From Sipunculus nudus (taxonomy: Eukaryota > Annelida > Sipuncula > Golfingiida > Sipunculidae), in contig CM049316.1 of assembly GCA_026874595.1 (NCBI GenBank), positions 14,887,839 to 14,951,838 of the forward strand: 64,000 bases of DNA, read 5' to 3'. The notes under the pieces were generated by a model that was given only the letters and a program-made list of their open reading frames with translations, was not told the DNA's origin and ran no database searches. This document shows positions 32,801 through 44,549 of the stretch, one piece after another (positions within the stretch are counted from its first letter, which is position 1; each line of letters starts with the position of its first letter). The translations under genes and the position numbers were made by a program.

Positions 32801-33015
32801 TTAAGACTTTGTGTGATTTTCCCCAAAATTGGACCTATTCAAGGTCAAGGACACTCTCCTAGTAAAGGTCATGACCTCATTTTAAATAGGCGTCGTCCTC
32901 TTACCCATATCTATACATATACCAAGTTTGGTAAAGTTCAACAAGATTCATATGCGGCGGCGGCGGCGGGACCGGTATGAAAACATAGTATCCCCCGACT
33001 TTGTCTGGGGATACA
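29879..33015 (-). mobile_element. Helentron-like element with satellite core, family 1, copy H1 ('pearl'-like)
   Basis: Read on the minus strand it starts TTGTATCCCCAGACAAAG and ends TGTCTGGGGATACTC, then hairpin GGCACC-TGC-GGTGCC, then AAGAAATGT-CTAG, inserted between T residues. A subterminal inverted repeat (TGTATCCCCAGACA), a 3' hairpin, a CTAG end and no target duplication are rolling-circle (Helitron/Helentron) signs. The tandem core and nearby (CGG)n microsatellite (32953) match the plan of bivalve 'pearl' elements and other Helentron-derived INEs. No Rep/helicase ORF, so non-autonomous. Copy H2 at 51585-53782 is in the opposite orientation. Confidence 0.75.
30040..32430 (-). repeat. 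~288-bp satellite monomers, nine copies, inside H1
   Basis: The phrase TTTGACCTCATGACCC appears near 30083, 30372, 30661, 30951, 31233, 31519, 31799, 32091 and 32378 (one or two variant), a period of about 280-292 bp. Each monomer carries two clusters of TGACCT/AGGTCA half-sites. Frames of 67-116 codons here are by-products of the repeat. Confidence 0.85.
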
Positions 33016-33260
33016 ACTATAAGTCATCTGATCTATTGATGGGTTTTTGTCTACAGTCCTCCAAGCCAGCCTTTAAGAGGGCATGTTTTGAAATGCTGGA
33101 CCTATGAATCCTAAATTCTACATACAGTTAGATGTCCCTGTTCTCCAACCAAACCAAAAACTGGGTCATTGCAACTTCATTCCTTTGAGAAATTAAGGAA
33201 AAACCTCTATTTTTCAGCAAAAGCTAGCCTGTTGTTACACTTCAAAAAGTGCCTTATAAT
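33010..33260 (+). mobile_element. fragment of Helentron-like family 2
   Basis: Matches 58907-59135 (ACTATAAGTCATCTGA..., TTAGATGTCCCT, TGAGAAATTAAGGAAAAACC). Only the first ~250 bp of the 2.6-kb family is present, directly against the end of H1, so H1 probably inserted into or beside it. Confidence 0.6.
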
Positions 33261-33420
33261 AAAAAAAAATATATTATAAAAAATATATTGGCTTGTAAAT
33301 TCATTTACGAGACCTCCTTTCTTAAAAGTGAAAAATATACAAAGTTGAGCTAAGAGTTTTGGGATATAATATGTACATTATACATCATTTACTCTTCACC
33401 AGTGCTCTATATATAATATT
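33261..33420. other. short AT-rich non-coding segment
   Basis: No feature seen. Confidence 0.4.
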
Positions 33421-33929
33421 ATTAGGCCCTGCCATATATTGAGTTCGACAGCCATACAGTGAGAGTTTGTACAATATAATTAACCTCAGTATATGCAACA
33501 GATCTGATGCATCTTCTTTGACTGCCTGTATACTGCAAAACAGCAAGACACAGGATAAGACCATTTTAACATCAATAACTATGTGTTGTTTCATGGTTTT
33601 GATAGCAATTAAAATTTAACTTGGAACAGCATTTTAAATATTTACCAACCCTAACAGCACAAGCAAGTTTAGTAGGGACAGAGAAGAACAGTTGCATTGG
33701 CACACTTGAATACCTCACTGGGAGACTCGAGGGACTGAGAGCCAGAATTTTGTTGCATTTTGTTTAAAAATGGCCTAGCTTTGAAGAGTGCTACAATTGC
33801 ACAGGGTTTAGTCACCTGTTGACCCTGGTTATGTACAAGGAGTTTGGGTAGTGTGTACATAGTCTGAGGCTCACGTTGTAGAAACTCTCAGTCTAAGGCT
33901 ATTGGGCTCAATATATGACAGGGCCTAAT
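33421..33929. mobile_element. TIR element / MITE, about 509 bp
   Basis: Ends ATTAGGCCCTGCCATATATT and its near reverse complement at 33910-33929. Similarity of the arms runs inward for about 80 bp with mismatches. The flanks are AT-rich so the target duplication is unclear. Interior frames look random. Confidence 0.5.
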
Positions 33930-36288
33930 ATTTAATATTCAGTGGGTCTGATTTAATCAGGCTACCTTAGTTCATGAATATCTTTTGCTGGTTTGCCTTT
34001 ACTTGTGCTGATTATGCCATAGTGAACTTTCTATTTAGAGGCTGGCTCCAGGTTGACCAGCATGCTACCAGCCCTAGGCCACTCAACATCAAAGGCAGCA
34101 ATGATGAAAGCTTGATAATTACCCCTGCCTGACTCCTGAGACAGGTAACTGCCCTGACCAACAACAGCCTTGTACATTTGCTGCAGTCTTGCAGCGCTGA
34201 CATATATAGTAAACAATACAGGCGCTGCAGCCTCTGGCGGGGAGAGTCTATACTATCTAAGTTTGTATGGATCCGTACAGACCCTCAGACACGTATATGC
34301 CTTGTGAAGCGTGAGGACACCAAACAAACCCCACATATTATAATTGTTAGAGATGCTTAGACTCCGTTGGGACCAAAACTTTTGCTGGATGATCAGCATT
34401 AATAAAGTATGGGCACTTACTCTGGATGAAGTCAGATATTGCATCGTCTCCGTCTGGCCGATGGCACTTTCCGGTTGTAACAACCAATAGGAAATTAGCA
34501 TCATTGACAACAAGCGATGTATGATGGGAAGGATGCTTATGAAAATATGGTCTATCCTAGTGCACGGCACTGGCATTCCTGGGAAAAGCCCCCCCTGAAT
34601 TCATCTTTTGCATAGATTGCCCATCTAATTTGCATGGGATTCCTTTTCCGGCGGTGTCCAGTTGGCATGCAACATCTGAACCCCGGCAGTTCAAAGGATA
34701 AAAAAACATTTACAGGCGCACATAAAGGTGATATATCGATTTAATTTGATACATAAAAAGTTTATTTCTATATATAAATACAAGATTGTTTCTCTATCGC
34801 ACAACAAGCAGTGGTAATTCATGTTACAGGTCCTTCCATGAACGGCAGGGTGAACTCTCACCGCCAAACGGTCGGACTCCATATCACAGATAAATGGAGT
34901 CCGTACGTGGCGGACTACCTTGTACATGTGATTGACCCAACCCTGGTGTCCATTACCACTCCCAGTGTGACTTGTGTACCAGTACCTGGAGTATTTGTCA
35001 AATAAGGCACAGTTACTCTGAATTGTAGAGCTAGGTACAGATACGATTACCTGGCCCCAACCCTGGCTGTCAATCCAATCATCTGTTGAAATTCATTTAG
35101 CCTACACATGTATATTTGATTTAGAGCCAAGCGGAAGACCCTGACCCAGGTGTAACCATTATCATAACCACTTGTAACACATTTAGGTTGGAATGACAGT
35201 CGCCGTTTTCGAAGTGCCGAAAGCCCATAAAGAATGTAATAAAGGAGTAGGCGAGTTTTCGAGAGTGTATTGAGCAGGACGCTTACCTGGACCGTTATAC
35301 TTTCTGTGCCCCGCGCCCCACAAATACTGCCGATATGCAGACTATACACAGAGAAACTGATTGGAGAGTGGAGGGAAGTGCCGTTAGACTGATTCCCTGC
35401 TCACTAACACAGTATCTTGCACAGACGCCCCGTGGTAGTCCATATAGTCACGCGAAGTATAATGATAAATAATAAATCGTAATATTTAAATAAATAAACA
35501 ATAACATGTTAACGCTTTTTCATAATGCGCCTATACGAATATAAAATATTTACAGAAATATCTTTATCAGGTGAATAGATATGAACTGTAAGAAGGTAAC
35601 TAGCGATACAGTAATTCTGTTTGACATTTTTGTTAAACAAGCACAATTATACAAGATTTATTTTAATATACAAATATAAAAGTGAAATAATAATCAGAAA
35701 TAATATTATTTTACCCTTAATAATTATTACATAAAAGGATTATATACTTTTGATATGTCATACATGATAATCGTTTTCATACATATATACATTTGTATTT
35801 TGAATATTTTATAGCATTTAAGTTGTAGGACATACAGAATCAAAGTAAAATACATGGATGACAAATACACGAGTATTCACTAGTGTCATGCAAGATTTTA
35901 ATTGTTTTTGTAATAATATCATCTTAAAAGTATAGATAATACAAACTTTAAAATCAGGAAATCTCCAAACCGTGCTTTGGATAAAACGCACGAAGGTCTA
36001 TTTTGATTAGAGAGAGAGCTTATAATATAGCGCCTACATAGTGCGACAGCCCATATGTCCGACGGCTGTCGGATCATATCCTTTAGCTGTCAGATTAACG
36101 GACAGTTGGACCATAGACTATGGAACAAATCAGCAGAAACTCCAAAATCTTCAAAAAAGCGGCGAAATAATTGATAAAAAATGACATGTTTTAATGTTAA
36201 TATAACTGTTATGGAGTGGCATTAGTTAAATCAATGCTAAATGTATAACACATGTATAATATTCGAAAAACCCAAACCAATGTATTGT
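33930..36288. other. no gene; part of a dispersed repeat near 34310-34570
   Basis: 34345-34570 resembles 38388-38600 (TTAGAC(T/G)CC(G/A)TTGGGACCAAAA, TCCGGTTGTA..A(A)CCAATA), so a diverged dispersed element is likely. The rest is AT-rich without a credible ORF. Confidence 0.4.
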
Positions 36289-36289
36289 A

Positions 36290-36346
<57 letters not shown>
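36289..36346 (+). repeat. (ATT)n microsatellite
   Basis: About 19 uninterrupted ATT units. Confidence 0.9.
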
Positions 36347-37630
36347 TTATATTATTGTTATGGCCAATAATATTATTATGTTAATTAATTCACCCTTTGT
36401 TTTCTCATATTGAATAATAGTTAAAAAATTCTCACTCTGCATTCCCGCTTCATCGACAGCAAGGAAAGAAGAGGTAAGTTACCTCACATTCAAACCAGAT
36501 CACCCTTTGACAAGAAGACAATTAATTTCTTGAAATACACTACGTACATCATTTTCAAAGGTTTATACAAAAGTTAATACCAATACAATATTGGTGACCA
36601 GTACGTGCAAGATATACGTCACCTAGCAACCAAGGGTAAATACTCTGTTAAAATAATATATCTGATATTACATTTAATACCGTCGACCAATCATGGTAAC
36701 TATACAGTCTCGTCTCTCATGAAATGTTTTGTTTGCCGCTGAAGGCGGCCATGCATACGTCATCCAGAATTTTAACAGCAGCTTCTGAAATTCAAAGTGA
36801 TATCTGACCCAGAGTCGGTATCCACCAACTGTTATGACACAAGTTAACCAGCTGAATCCGTACGCTGTTCGGATGTTGTACCGGATTTGAAACTTCTATT
36901 TGTTTCAATTTTCTAGTAATTTCTTGGGAATTAAATAACCTTTCTCTGTAACAGCTGTATATATGTGTAATATAAATGTAAGTGTACATAGGTATTAAAA
37001 CGTTTAGACAAATGAACACGGGATTCTAAAAAAATCGCATGAAAAAGACAAAACCGACGAACGAATGTAATATTTGAGAAGAGAACCAGTCTAAGGTAAG
37101 TTTTTGGATGTGCCTATCTCCACACAGGGACGGCTACTATTGTTCAGATGGCACCCCGGTCCGAAGGTCAAGCTGCGTAATTTACTGGTTCACGTCAACA
37201 GGTGCACGGACGCCAGTGTCATATTTCCCTCAGCCTCGATCTGTTCAGTTTTTGGCAATGGTCATTAATCAACCCGTGTTGTGTATATAAAGCTTTTGAA
37301 GTAGTTTCAAAACTACAGTTAATAATAGTTGTTTATAGTCGGTATAGATAATTGACGGAACCAAGACTATGTGTGGAAATTAGGTTTTGCTTCAACCAGT
37401 CCATCACTCATAATTTTTTTTATAATTTCCTACACATGATATTCATAACGTCATGTTATATTGCCCAAATGTTACTTAATAGGCTATATTTAAGTCTATG
37501 AAAAATTGTTTTCTTTATTTTCACGTAACTGTGAATAATATCTACCGGGAGAAATGTTTTTATTAAAGTAAAATAAATATAGCCTACGGTACGGGGGGGG
37601 GGGGGGGTAGAGGTGTCCCCCCTCTCATAC
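36347..37630. other. no gene seen
   Basis: AT-rich non-coding sequence with a poly-G run near 37592-37606. Confidence 0.45.
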
Positions 37631-38046
37631 TAGGACAATTTTTAAAAAAATGCAATGTCAAGAAGACATTTAGGGACGCCTTTCGCAAAAACTATGAGTA
37701 TTTTCTGTTTCTCAACTTATATTGGACAATTTAAAAAAAATGCAATGTCAAGAAGACATTTATACGGAGCCCGGGAGACGACATGGTGAAAAATATGCGC
37801 ACGGATAAGTAATTCGTGCGCACGAATTAATAAATATTTTTCCCACCTTGGAAATATATTTTTCACACCTAGTAATTCGTGCGCACGAATTAGTAATTCG
37901 TGCGCACGGATTAGTAATTCGTGCGCACGGATTAGTAATTCGTGCGCACGAATTAATAAATATTTTTCACCATGTCGTCTCCCGGGCTCCGTACATTTAG
38001 GGGCGCCTTTCGCAAAAACTATGAGTATTTTCTGTTTCTCAACTAA
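37631..38046 (+). repeat. 92-bp tandem duplication, second copy interrupted
   Basis: TGCAATGTCAAGAAGACATT ... CGCAAAAACTATGAGTATTT occurs at 37650-37710 and again around 37741-38030, where a MITE splits it. Confidence 0.8.
37763..37993. mobile_element. palindrome-core MITE, 231 bp, 6-bp TSD
   Basis: Perfect TIRs TACGGAGCCCGGGAGACGAC (continuing through ATGGTGAAAAAT) are flanked by CATTTA on both sides (37757-37762, 37994-37999). The intact duplicate at 37668 shows the empty site. The core is four to five 22-bp units built on TAATTCGTGCGCACGAATTA, a perfect 20-bp palindrome, or one-base variants. Confidence 0.85.
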
Positions 38047-39771
38047 TAATGTAGTCAAACTTGATCAGGATATGGGGGTTAACGTGTGGCCACTGTAGAA
38101 TGCGTACCTGCGAATGCAACCACATCGTGTCACCCTGGTAGCTGTTTAAACAATCATACAGCGGACGCAGTTGTCCAAAGTTCAGTTTCAAGTGGAAGGA
38201 AATGCGTGGCGGGATTAGCTGCTATATTGTGATAAGGTGCAAAAGTACCACCGGACAAGCGGTACAGCGCTGTACGGTGAGAGTTCATCAAACGGACGGT
38301 TGGACAGAACTGTTCAAATACGCTTGGGCATATATATATATTTCTTGAGTAGCATAAAGACGTCATATAATCCCTACATATTATCATTAATACAGATGTT
38401 TAGACGCCATTGGGACCAAAATTACGGCCGAATGATTAGCATGAATGAAATAATATTTAATGAGCAGTTACTATAAATAAAATGAGATATATAAAGCCTT
38501 TTCTCCACACGAGCTCTTGGTGTCATCCGGTTGTATCAGCCAATAAATAAATTTGGAGTGTGTGATGGTGATAGGATTTCAAGTGAGCTCTCCAATAACT
38601 GCAGAAAAAAAATGTTGGTTTAACAGGAATGACTATTCGTTTAAAGTGCACCTATATATAATAATTCTATTAATTAAAATGATCATTTAAGTATGACGTT
38701 TAGTAAATTTTGGATTTTATTTATAATCTGTATTATACAAAATATGAGAAATCAGTGGAAAAGTACTGAAGTTGATTGTCGAATAAATCTTAATTTGTTC
38801 GGCTTTTATGAAGAATTTCCTTTGAGAGCAGAATAAGTATTTGGAACCTATACTAGCTAATAAGGGGCAATATTTTGGTAAAATTGTATCGACCCTTTAA
38901 TTTATGTATTTATTATTTATACTATTATCATTATTATTATTATATTTTTTTTTTGTTTGTTTTATAGTCCGTACTCTAGAACAGCAAAAGAAAGAAACCA
39001 GCACTAAGAATTTGTCAAATAAATGCAGCACGTATATGATATTAATATGGCGTTTTTCTTTAGATTACCAATCGATAGAGCGGCAAACAATTTGTACAAA
39101 ATACCAAGAAATGAACAATTTAAGGCAATTTATCAACCAGGGTCCGTTTCCTATAGTCATAATCCCTTTATGACCTCTCTCATGAGCCCGCTAATCTGTA
39201 GTGGAAGTCTCATTCGCTGAAGACAAGATTTCCTATTTCTATCACTCTGGGTAATTCAAACAACCACAGCAAGTACATCTGAGTTATAAATACCACTTAA
39301 CTCTAAACTTTAAAAATCAATTTCTTGTATATGATGTGAACTTACAATAAGGTATAAAAGTTACCACACATACCAAGGATGATGTCAGAACTGCACTCTT
39401 AGAAGTACAAAAGATGTCGCACACCAAATCTTCTGTCCTCACTGCATGCTGAACCCGGACTGTGGCTGACCTCCCGGATAAGATTGCCATGTGCACGCTT
39501 TATTTAAGTGTGTGCCAGAGGGGCGCGACCCACAAGCCGCATGGTGGTGGGGAGGGCTATCATTAATCATTGACGAAGGGCAGGCAGGTTACACCTTTAC
39601 GTTAATTATACCTTTCTTCTGTGACCGGAAGTCCTGTTATATTTTCCAACCGATGATTAAATACGAAGACCCTAAACATTACCGTTAAGCAAATATTACT
39701 CCGTAGGCCCAATGAGATTCATTTAACCGGTTAACCGGGATTAATCACTAGCTTTAAGTGCATGATAGGAC
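38047..39771. other. no gene; second dispersed-repeat copy near 38388-38600
   Basis: See 33930-36288. Several short frames (e.g. 39491-39688) have no homology I recognise. Confidence 0.4.
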
Positions 39772-40282
39772 CAAAGGCGCTTGAATTGCTATTAGTGCAG
39801 ATTTCGGTTAAATTTGTTACTTTTATGGGTCATTTCCTTATAACTATTACTTATCTGACAATTTCCTAGTGTTTTTCGCACGATATGGTCCTTCTCTTAA
39901 TTATTTGAGATAGGCAGGCAAGAAGCCCCTTTTGTAAGGCCCGACAGCCATGGCACGTCGGTTTCAGGCTAAACTTAAAGTACATGCGTGATTGGCTGAG
40001 CCATTGTTACGTCAGCGGTGTCACCCTCTGAAGGCTCTAGCAGTAGACATATAAACGAATCAGAAAGCGCGTCCTCGGTTGCTATATGCCATTGCTATCG
40101 GCCCTAACGACGGGGGTTCTTGCCTGCCTGTCTCAAATATTAGGTAAATAATAAAGAGATGGACCGTATATAGTGTGAAATACGCTAGGAAAAAATTTCA
40201 GATAAGTAATAGTTGTAAGGAAATGGCCCAGAAAAGTAACAAATTTAACCGAAATCTACACATATAGCAATTCAAGCGCCTG
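39772..40282. mobile_element. Mutator-like MITE, 511 bp, 9-bp TSD
   Basis: Long TIRs of about 150-170 bp (left CAAAGGCGCTTGAATTGC; right the reverse complement of CAGGCGCTTGAATTGC) are flanked by exact TGATAGGAC (39763-39771, 40283-40291). A 9-bp duplication with long TIRs is characteristic of MULE-derived MITEs. No transposase. Confidence 0.82.
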
Positions 40283-40291
40283 TGATAGGAC

Positions 40292-40923
40292 GTGTGTGGG
40301 ATTTGTATTTGTTAATCGTTTCCTGTGTCATTTATTAGAAAAAATTATGATAGTTGAAGTCGAACTATAATTTCTGATTTAAGCACTATTTTTGAATATT
40401 CTGTTCAATGGAGCACGTACTATTTCGAATATTCTGCTAAATTTAGCGCTATTTTAAAGAACACTCACCGCCCACATTTCCCATATCCGTCAAAATGTAA
40501 TGAATGTGCTTGAGCAATTTTGTTGGAAAAATTCATCAGCCTCCACACTCGTCGAAAATTCGGCATGTCATTTCCATCGTTTACTTAAATATATAGTATA
40601 AATGATGGCACTATCACGAGTTATCCTGTGTGTCGGGGAACAAGTAGTGAGTGTAATGATATACCATTAAAGTTTGCTTTCCAATTCGTTGGGGGGGGGG
40701 GGGGCAGCAAATTCGGACTGGAAAGTGTGTACTTGCATAATTCAAAGAATTAAAACACTTTTTAACTGAAATATAATTTAAACTCTAAACTTGCAAATGA
40801 TCAAACTGCAATAGTTGTTTAAGTTTAATATGAGGTAGGAAGTGTTAATACCCAGCTAGGAAGAATGATTGCTGTTAAAGGTGGGTGGCCACACCAGGTA
40901 GTAGACAGTCTAAACCGACCCTG
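40292..40923. other. no gene; poly-G run at 40691-40704
   Basis: AT-rich non-coding DNA. Confidence 0.45.
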
Positions 40924-40931
40924 GTGTATAC

Positions 40932-41982
40932 TAGGGCCATGCGCGGGCTGAAAAATTGAACCCTCACCCGCCCCGCATCATGCCTTGTCAGCCCACAGCC
41001 CGCCCCGCAATCAAAGAAATAAACTCAGCCGGCCCCGCATTTACTATGATTCTTTCAGCCCGCACCCGCCCCGCAAAATTTTCTTTCAGCCCGCACCCAC
41101 CCCGCCCCGCATTTTTCAAGTTTCCGGCCCGCAGTCCAGCCCGCAAAATAATTGAAAATAGTTTTAGGATCCAAAGGTTTACATATCAAGATATTTTACA
41201 GCACATATATAAGACATGCTTATTATTAATATATATGAAATGTTTGATGATTGGAATGAAAAATTAATTTAAATACGTTTTTGCAATAATTCAAACCATA
41301 TAATTCATGAAATATTTTTTAAAGACATGTTTGATTGGTTAGATGGATTTAATATATACATAATAATTTAACACACCTTAAATATGTTTTCATATTTCAC
41401 AGGGGAAATAAACAAACCTTTTTCTATATTATATAATATATGAGACATGACAAAAGGACAGGGTTACAGTCCATAAACAACATCAGGCGAGGTAACTTTA
41501 TACAAAGTTATGACCAGCTCCCATTGCAAGGACAATTGTTTAAAGTCTTGATTTCAGATTAAGGATGCATCATCTATTTTGTATAAAAATTGACGTTATA
41601 CCTAGAAAAGACACATTTGCATAGAGTTGTTACAAATGACAGTCAGTATAAGGGGTTAACAGGAATAAATAATTTTTTTTTTCAAATTTATCTTTTCATA
41701 TTACTTTTTTAACGACACCTGAAACATTGTATACAAAAATTTCATTTTCTTCAAATGATAGGTTTTTTTTAAGTATAATTTTATATTTATGTTTTACTGA
41801 CCTTCCAGATCACCAACCCGCAGACCGCCCCGCCCCGCACAGACTTTATTTCGGCCCGCCCCGCCCTGCATGCACTTTCTTAGATGTAGCCTGCCCCGCC
41901 CCACAATGCTTCCTATGCGGGGGACCGCGGGTTGCGGGCCCCCGCTGGCTGCGGGTCAAAACCCGCCCCGCATGGGGCCCTA
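40932..41982. mobile_element. hAT-like non-autonomous element, 1051 bp, 8-bp TSD
   Basis: Ends TAGGGCCATGCGCGGG...CATGGGGCCCTA are flanked by exact GTGTATAC (40924-40931, 41983-41990). hAT elements make 8-bp duplications and often have (C/T)AGGG ends. Both ends are rich in CCCGCCCCGC-type decamers (40960-41150, 41815-41970); the centre is AT-rich. Pro/Ala/Arg-rich frames are by-products of the decamers. Confidence 0.82.
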
Positions 41983-42219
41983 GTGTATACATACCCTGGC
42001 TGCCACAGAGGCCTGGGCTCCCTATAGATGCCACCACACAATGATGATATGCAGATATATTAGTATAAACTAGTCTTTGAGATGGCGCCACCGGCTGAGC
42101 CATATAGATGTTCACTTTACTAATATACTACACTAGTCACATATCCTGTTTGTTGAATATAGACGGAATATAGTGTTTTCTCCATTCAATATTATGCCAT
42201 CTACCAAAATTTTTCTTAA

Positions 42220-42888
42220 GGTATCGTTATTGTCCAAATCCCAATATCTAAAATCACTCCAAAAGTGGTTTATATTAATTAATATTAGACCCCATAAAAT
42301 ATACATTATTTTAAACCTAGTATCAGTGATCTTTCTGATGGTGTACATATTTTTAACTTTACATATATTTTCTCATGATTTTGTAACATTTTAATTTTTT
42401 TAATTTAATATGTACGCTTTTCTAAGCTCCGGTAATATTAAGTCACTTTTAAGTGAACTAATATTAAACTACATAACAAGATCTGAGAAACGTTTTATTT
42501 TTCCTCTATAGTGTATCTGTCAACCCTAAAACTGAAATTTAAAATTTTGATTGAATAAAAAATTTTAAATTTCATTTTCAATAAGAAAGACACATAGTAG
42601 AGGAAAAATTAATAAAAAAGTTTGTCTGATATTGTCATGTAGTTTAATATTAATTCACTAAAAAGAGTCTGACACTTACCGTGTGCTTAAAATAGTGTAC
42701 CTTTTAAAATTAAAATAAAAAATGATACAAAATCATGTGAAAATGAATGGAAAGTGCAGAAAACATGTATACCATCAGGAATATAACAGTACCAGGTTGA
42801 GAATAATGTACACTTTATGGAGTCTCATATTAATTTCAAACATTTTTTGATTGATTTAGATATAGAGGTTTTGGAAAATAATGATACC
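42220..42888. mobile_element. fold-back MITE with TTAA target duplication, 669 bp
   Basis: TIRs GGTATC(G/A)TTATT are flanked by TTAA (42216-42219, 42889-42892), as for piggyBac/Kolobok-type transposition. The arms pair with mismatches over nearly the whole length to a centre near 42560, so a transcript would form a ~330-bp hairpin. Confidence 0.78.
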
Positions 42889-42892
42889 TTAA

Positions 42893-43439
42893 AAGTTGTT
42901 TACTCCGGTACACCAGTGGAAAAATAGTTTACATCGGGCGCGATCAGAGATTAAACATATAAACATGGCGAGCATGCCACCTGGTGGCCATAATGTGTGA
43001 CTGGACAAATAAAGACTTTCAAGCTTCCAGCCAGTGTTCCGTCATGTTTTTCTTCTTTCGTTTTACTTCTCCATGTTTTTGATTGGTTGCACATGTGCAG
43101 GATCTGACATCTGGTCATGCAGTTTTGTTATCGTAAACAGACGCATGAGGAATGTAATTGTAACACACACAGGGCTGTAACAATTAATTAACGTATATAA
43201 CAGGTGAATTAAAGACAGTAAGCCCGTGTGCCTGAATTGTTTTTGTCTGGAAACTGCTGTATTCAGCCAAAATGAGTTAGTTGCATGAGATTATTCACAT
43301 ATTATTACAAACGTTAATGTACCTTAAACACATGGGCTTCATGGTTATAGATTTAGGTACACCATATCCCACAACAGAGGATATATATCGATACACTGCA
43401 CCATTATAAAAAAAAAAATTAAACTTTTACATTAAACTA
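42893..43439. other. no gene seen
   Basis: Non-coding. It contains CCACCTGGTGGC near 42980. Confidence 0.4.
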
Positions 43440-43645
43440 TTTTACATTTATTGAATAACTAGTTAACTGATGCGAGGCACTCCATAACTCGGATGGTGCG
43501 TTCGGCAGACATAGTTTGGGATCCCGACTGACCTTAGAGAAGCCAATATAACCTAGTCTCAGCTAGAACCAGGCCGGGAATCGAACCTGGGGCGTCAAGC
43601 ACAGGGAGCCGAACGTTTTATCGCGGATCCACGGTTTTGCAGGTG
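43440..43645 (-). mobile_element. tRNA-derived SINE remnant
   Basis: On the minus strand a B-box AGGTTCGATTCCC (from 43588 down) lies about 30-40 bp after an A-box-like segment (GGATCCGCGATAAAACG, 43632-43616). The spacing is that of a tRNA-derived Pol III promoter but no cloverleaf forms, so it is a SINE head, not a tRNA gene. Confidence 0.55.
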
Positions 43646-44423
43646 TTTATATGTGTGTGCGGGGGGGGGGGGGTTCTGTTGGATACGTCGCATATTCATA
43701 AATATAAGTTAGTAGCTGGCTGCCTGAGATATCCATTTATGACTGACCAGGACCCATTTCTGTTAAGGCTGAAGAAACGTGGCTTTGTAGTTGTAAAAAG
43801 GACATAAATATGTGCGCATTTATGACTTTTTTCAACGCGTCGATAGCAGCAAATGAATTAACAGTATTAAACAAACAACTTTTGTTTCAATTTTTAGCCC
43901 TTTAAATCTGTAATGGCAACATGCCATTTTTCTTGACCAATAAAATAAAAATATAAACTGAAAAAAAAACTAAAAGAGTACCGATCTTGTTATAATTATC
44001 TGGAATAGAGTATTATAACCCTCGGATCTGTGGTATGGTTTTGTAATTTATTACAACCAAGTTAAAAATGCTAAATGAAGGACAAAGAAACTTCCAGAAA
44101 GAGTCATTAGTTTTCCACTGGACCCTAATAATTCATGATATAATAATGAGCGCAGAGTCCTAAAAAAGGTCTGGAATATTTTAGGGGGAAGATTTCGTTA
44201 TACGTAAAACAAAACATTACCTCTAGTCATTTTTATAACATTTAATTTTATGGTAATATTTTTTAACAGTTAAAATAATATACATTTTAAAGTCGTGTAC
44301 AGTGTTATTTTATGTCAATGTTTTAATATTACCTCATGTAAAATTTCCCATTTTTGTCGATTGTATATATTTATTAGGAAAATGGTTTTTACTTCTGTAT
44401 TTTTTTATATATTTGCTAATTAA

Positions 44424-44426
<3 letters not shown>
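43646..44426. other. no gene; poly-G run at 43661
   Basis: AT-rich non-coding DNA. Confidence 0.45.

Positions 44427-44502
<76 letters not shown>
44427..44502 (+). repeat. (AT)n microsatellite, ~76 bp
   Basis: Uninterrupted TA dinucleotides. Confidence 0.95.
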
Positions 44503-44504
<2 letters not shown>

Positions 44505-44549
44505 GCGTAAAATGTCTAGGGGGAATATATAAAGAAGTCAATGGTTTTT

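Noticed and set aside
34811-35005. 64-codon frame in a GC-richer patch
   Set aside because: No family similarity recognised and no splice signals; part of a dispersed repeat neighbourhood.
37592-37606. Poly-G runs (also 4335, 40691, 43661, 53720, 55334, with poly-C at 6127 and 57630)
   Set aside because: Simple mononucleotide tracts common in such genomes and prone to sequencing error; no feature assigned.
37800-37960. CRISPR-like array of 22-bp repeats
   Set aside because: Units abut with no spacers and lie inside a TIR element in a eukaryotic genome.
40956-42044. Pro/Ala/Arg-rich frames at both ends of the hAT-like element
   Set aside because: Translations of CCCGCCCCGC decamers; no start context or domain.
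43555-43645. tRNA gene on the minus strand
   Set aside because: A- and B-box-like segments exist but no cloverleaf stems form, so it is called a SINE remnant.
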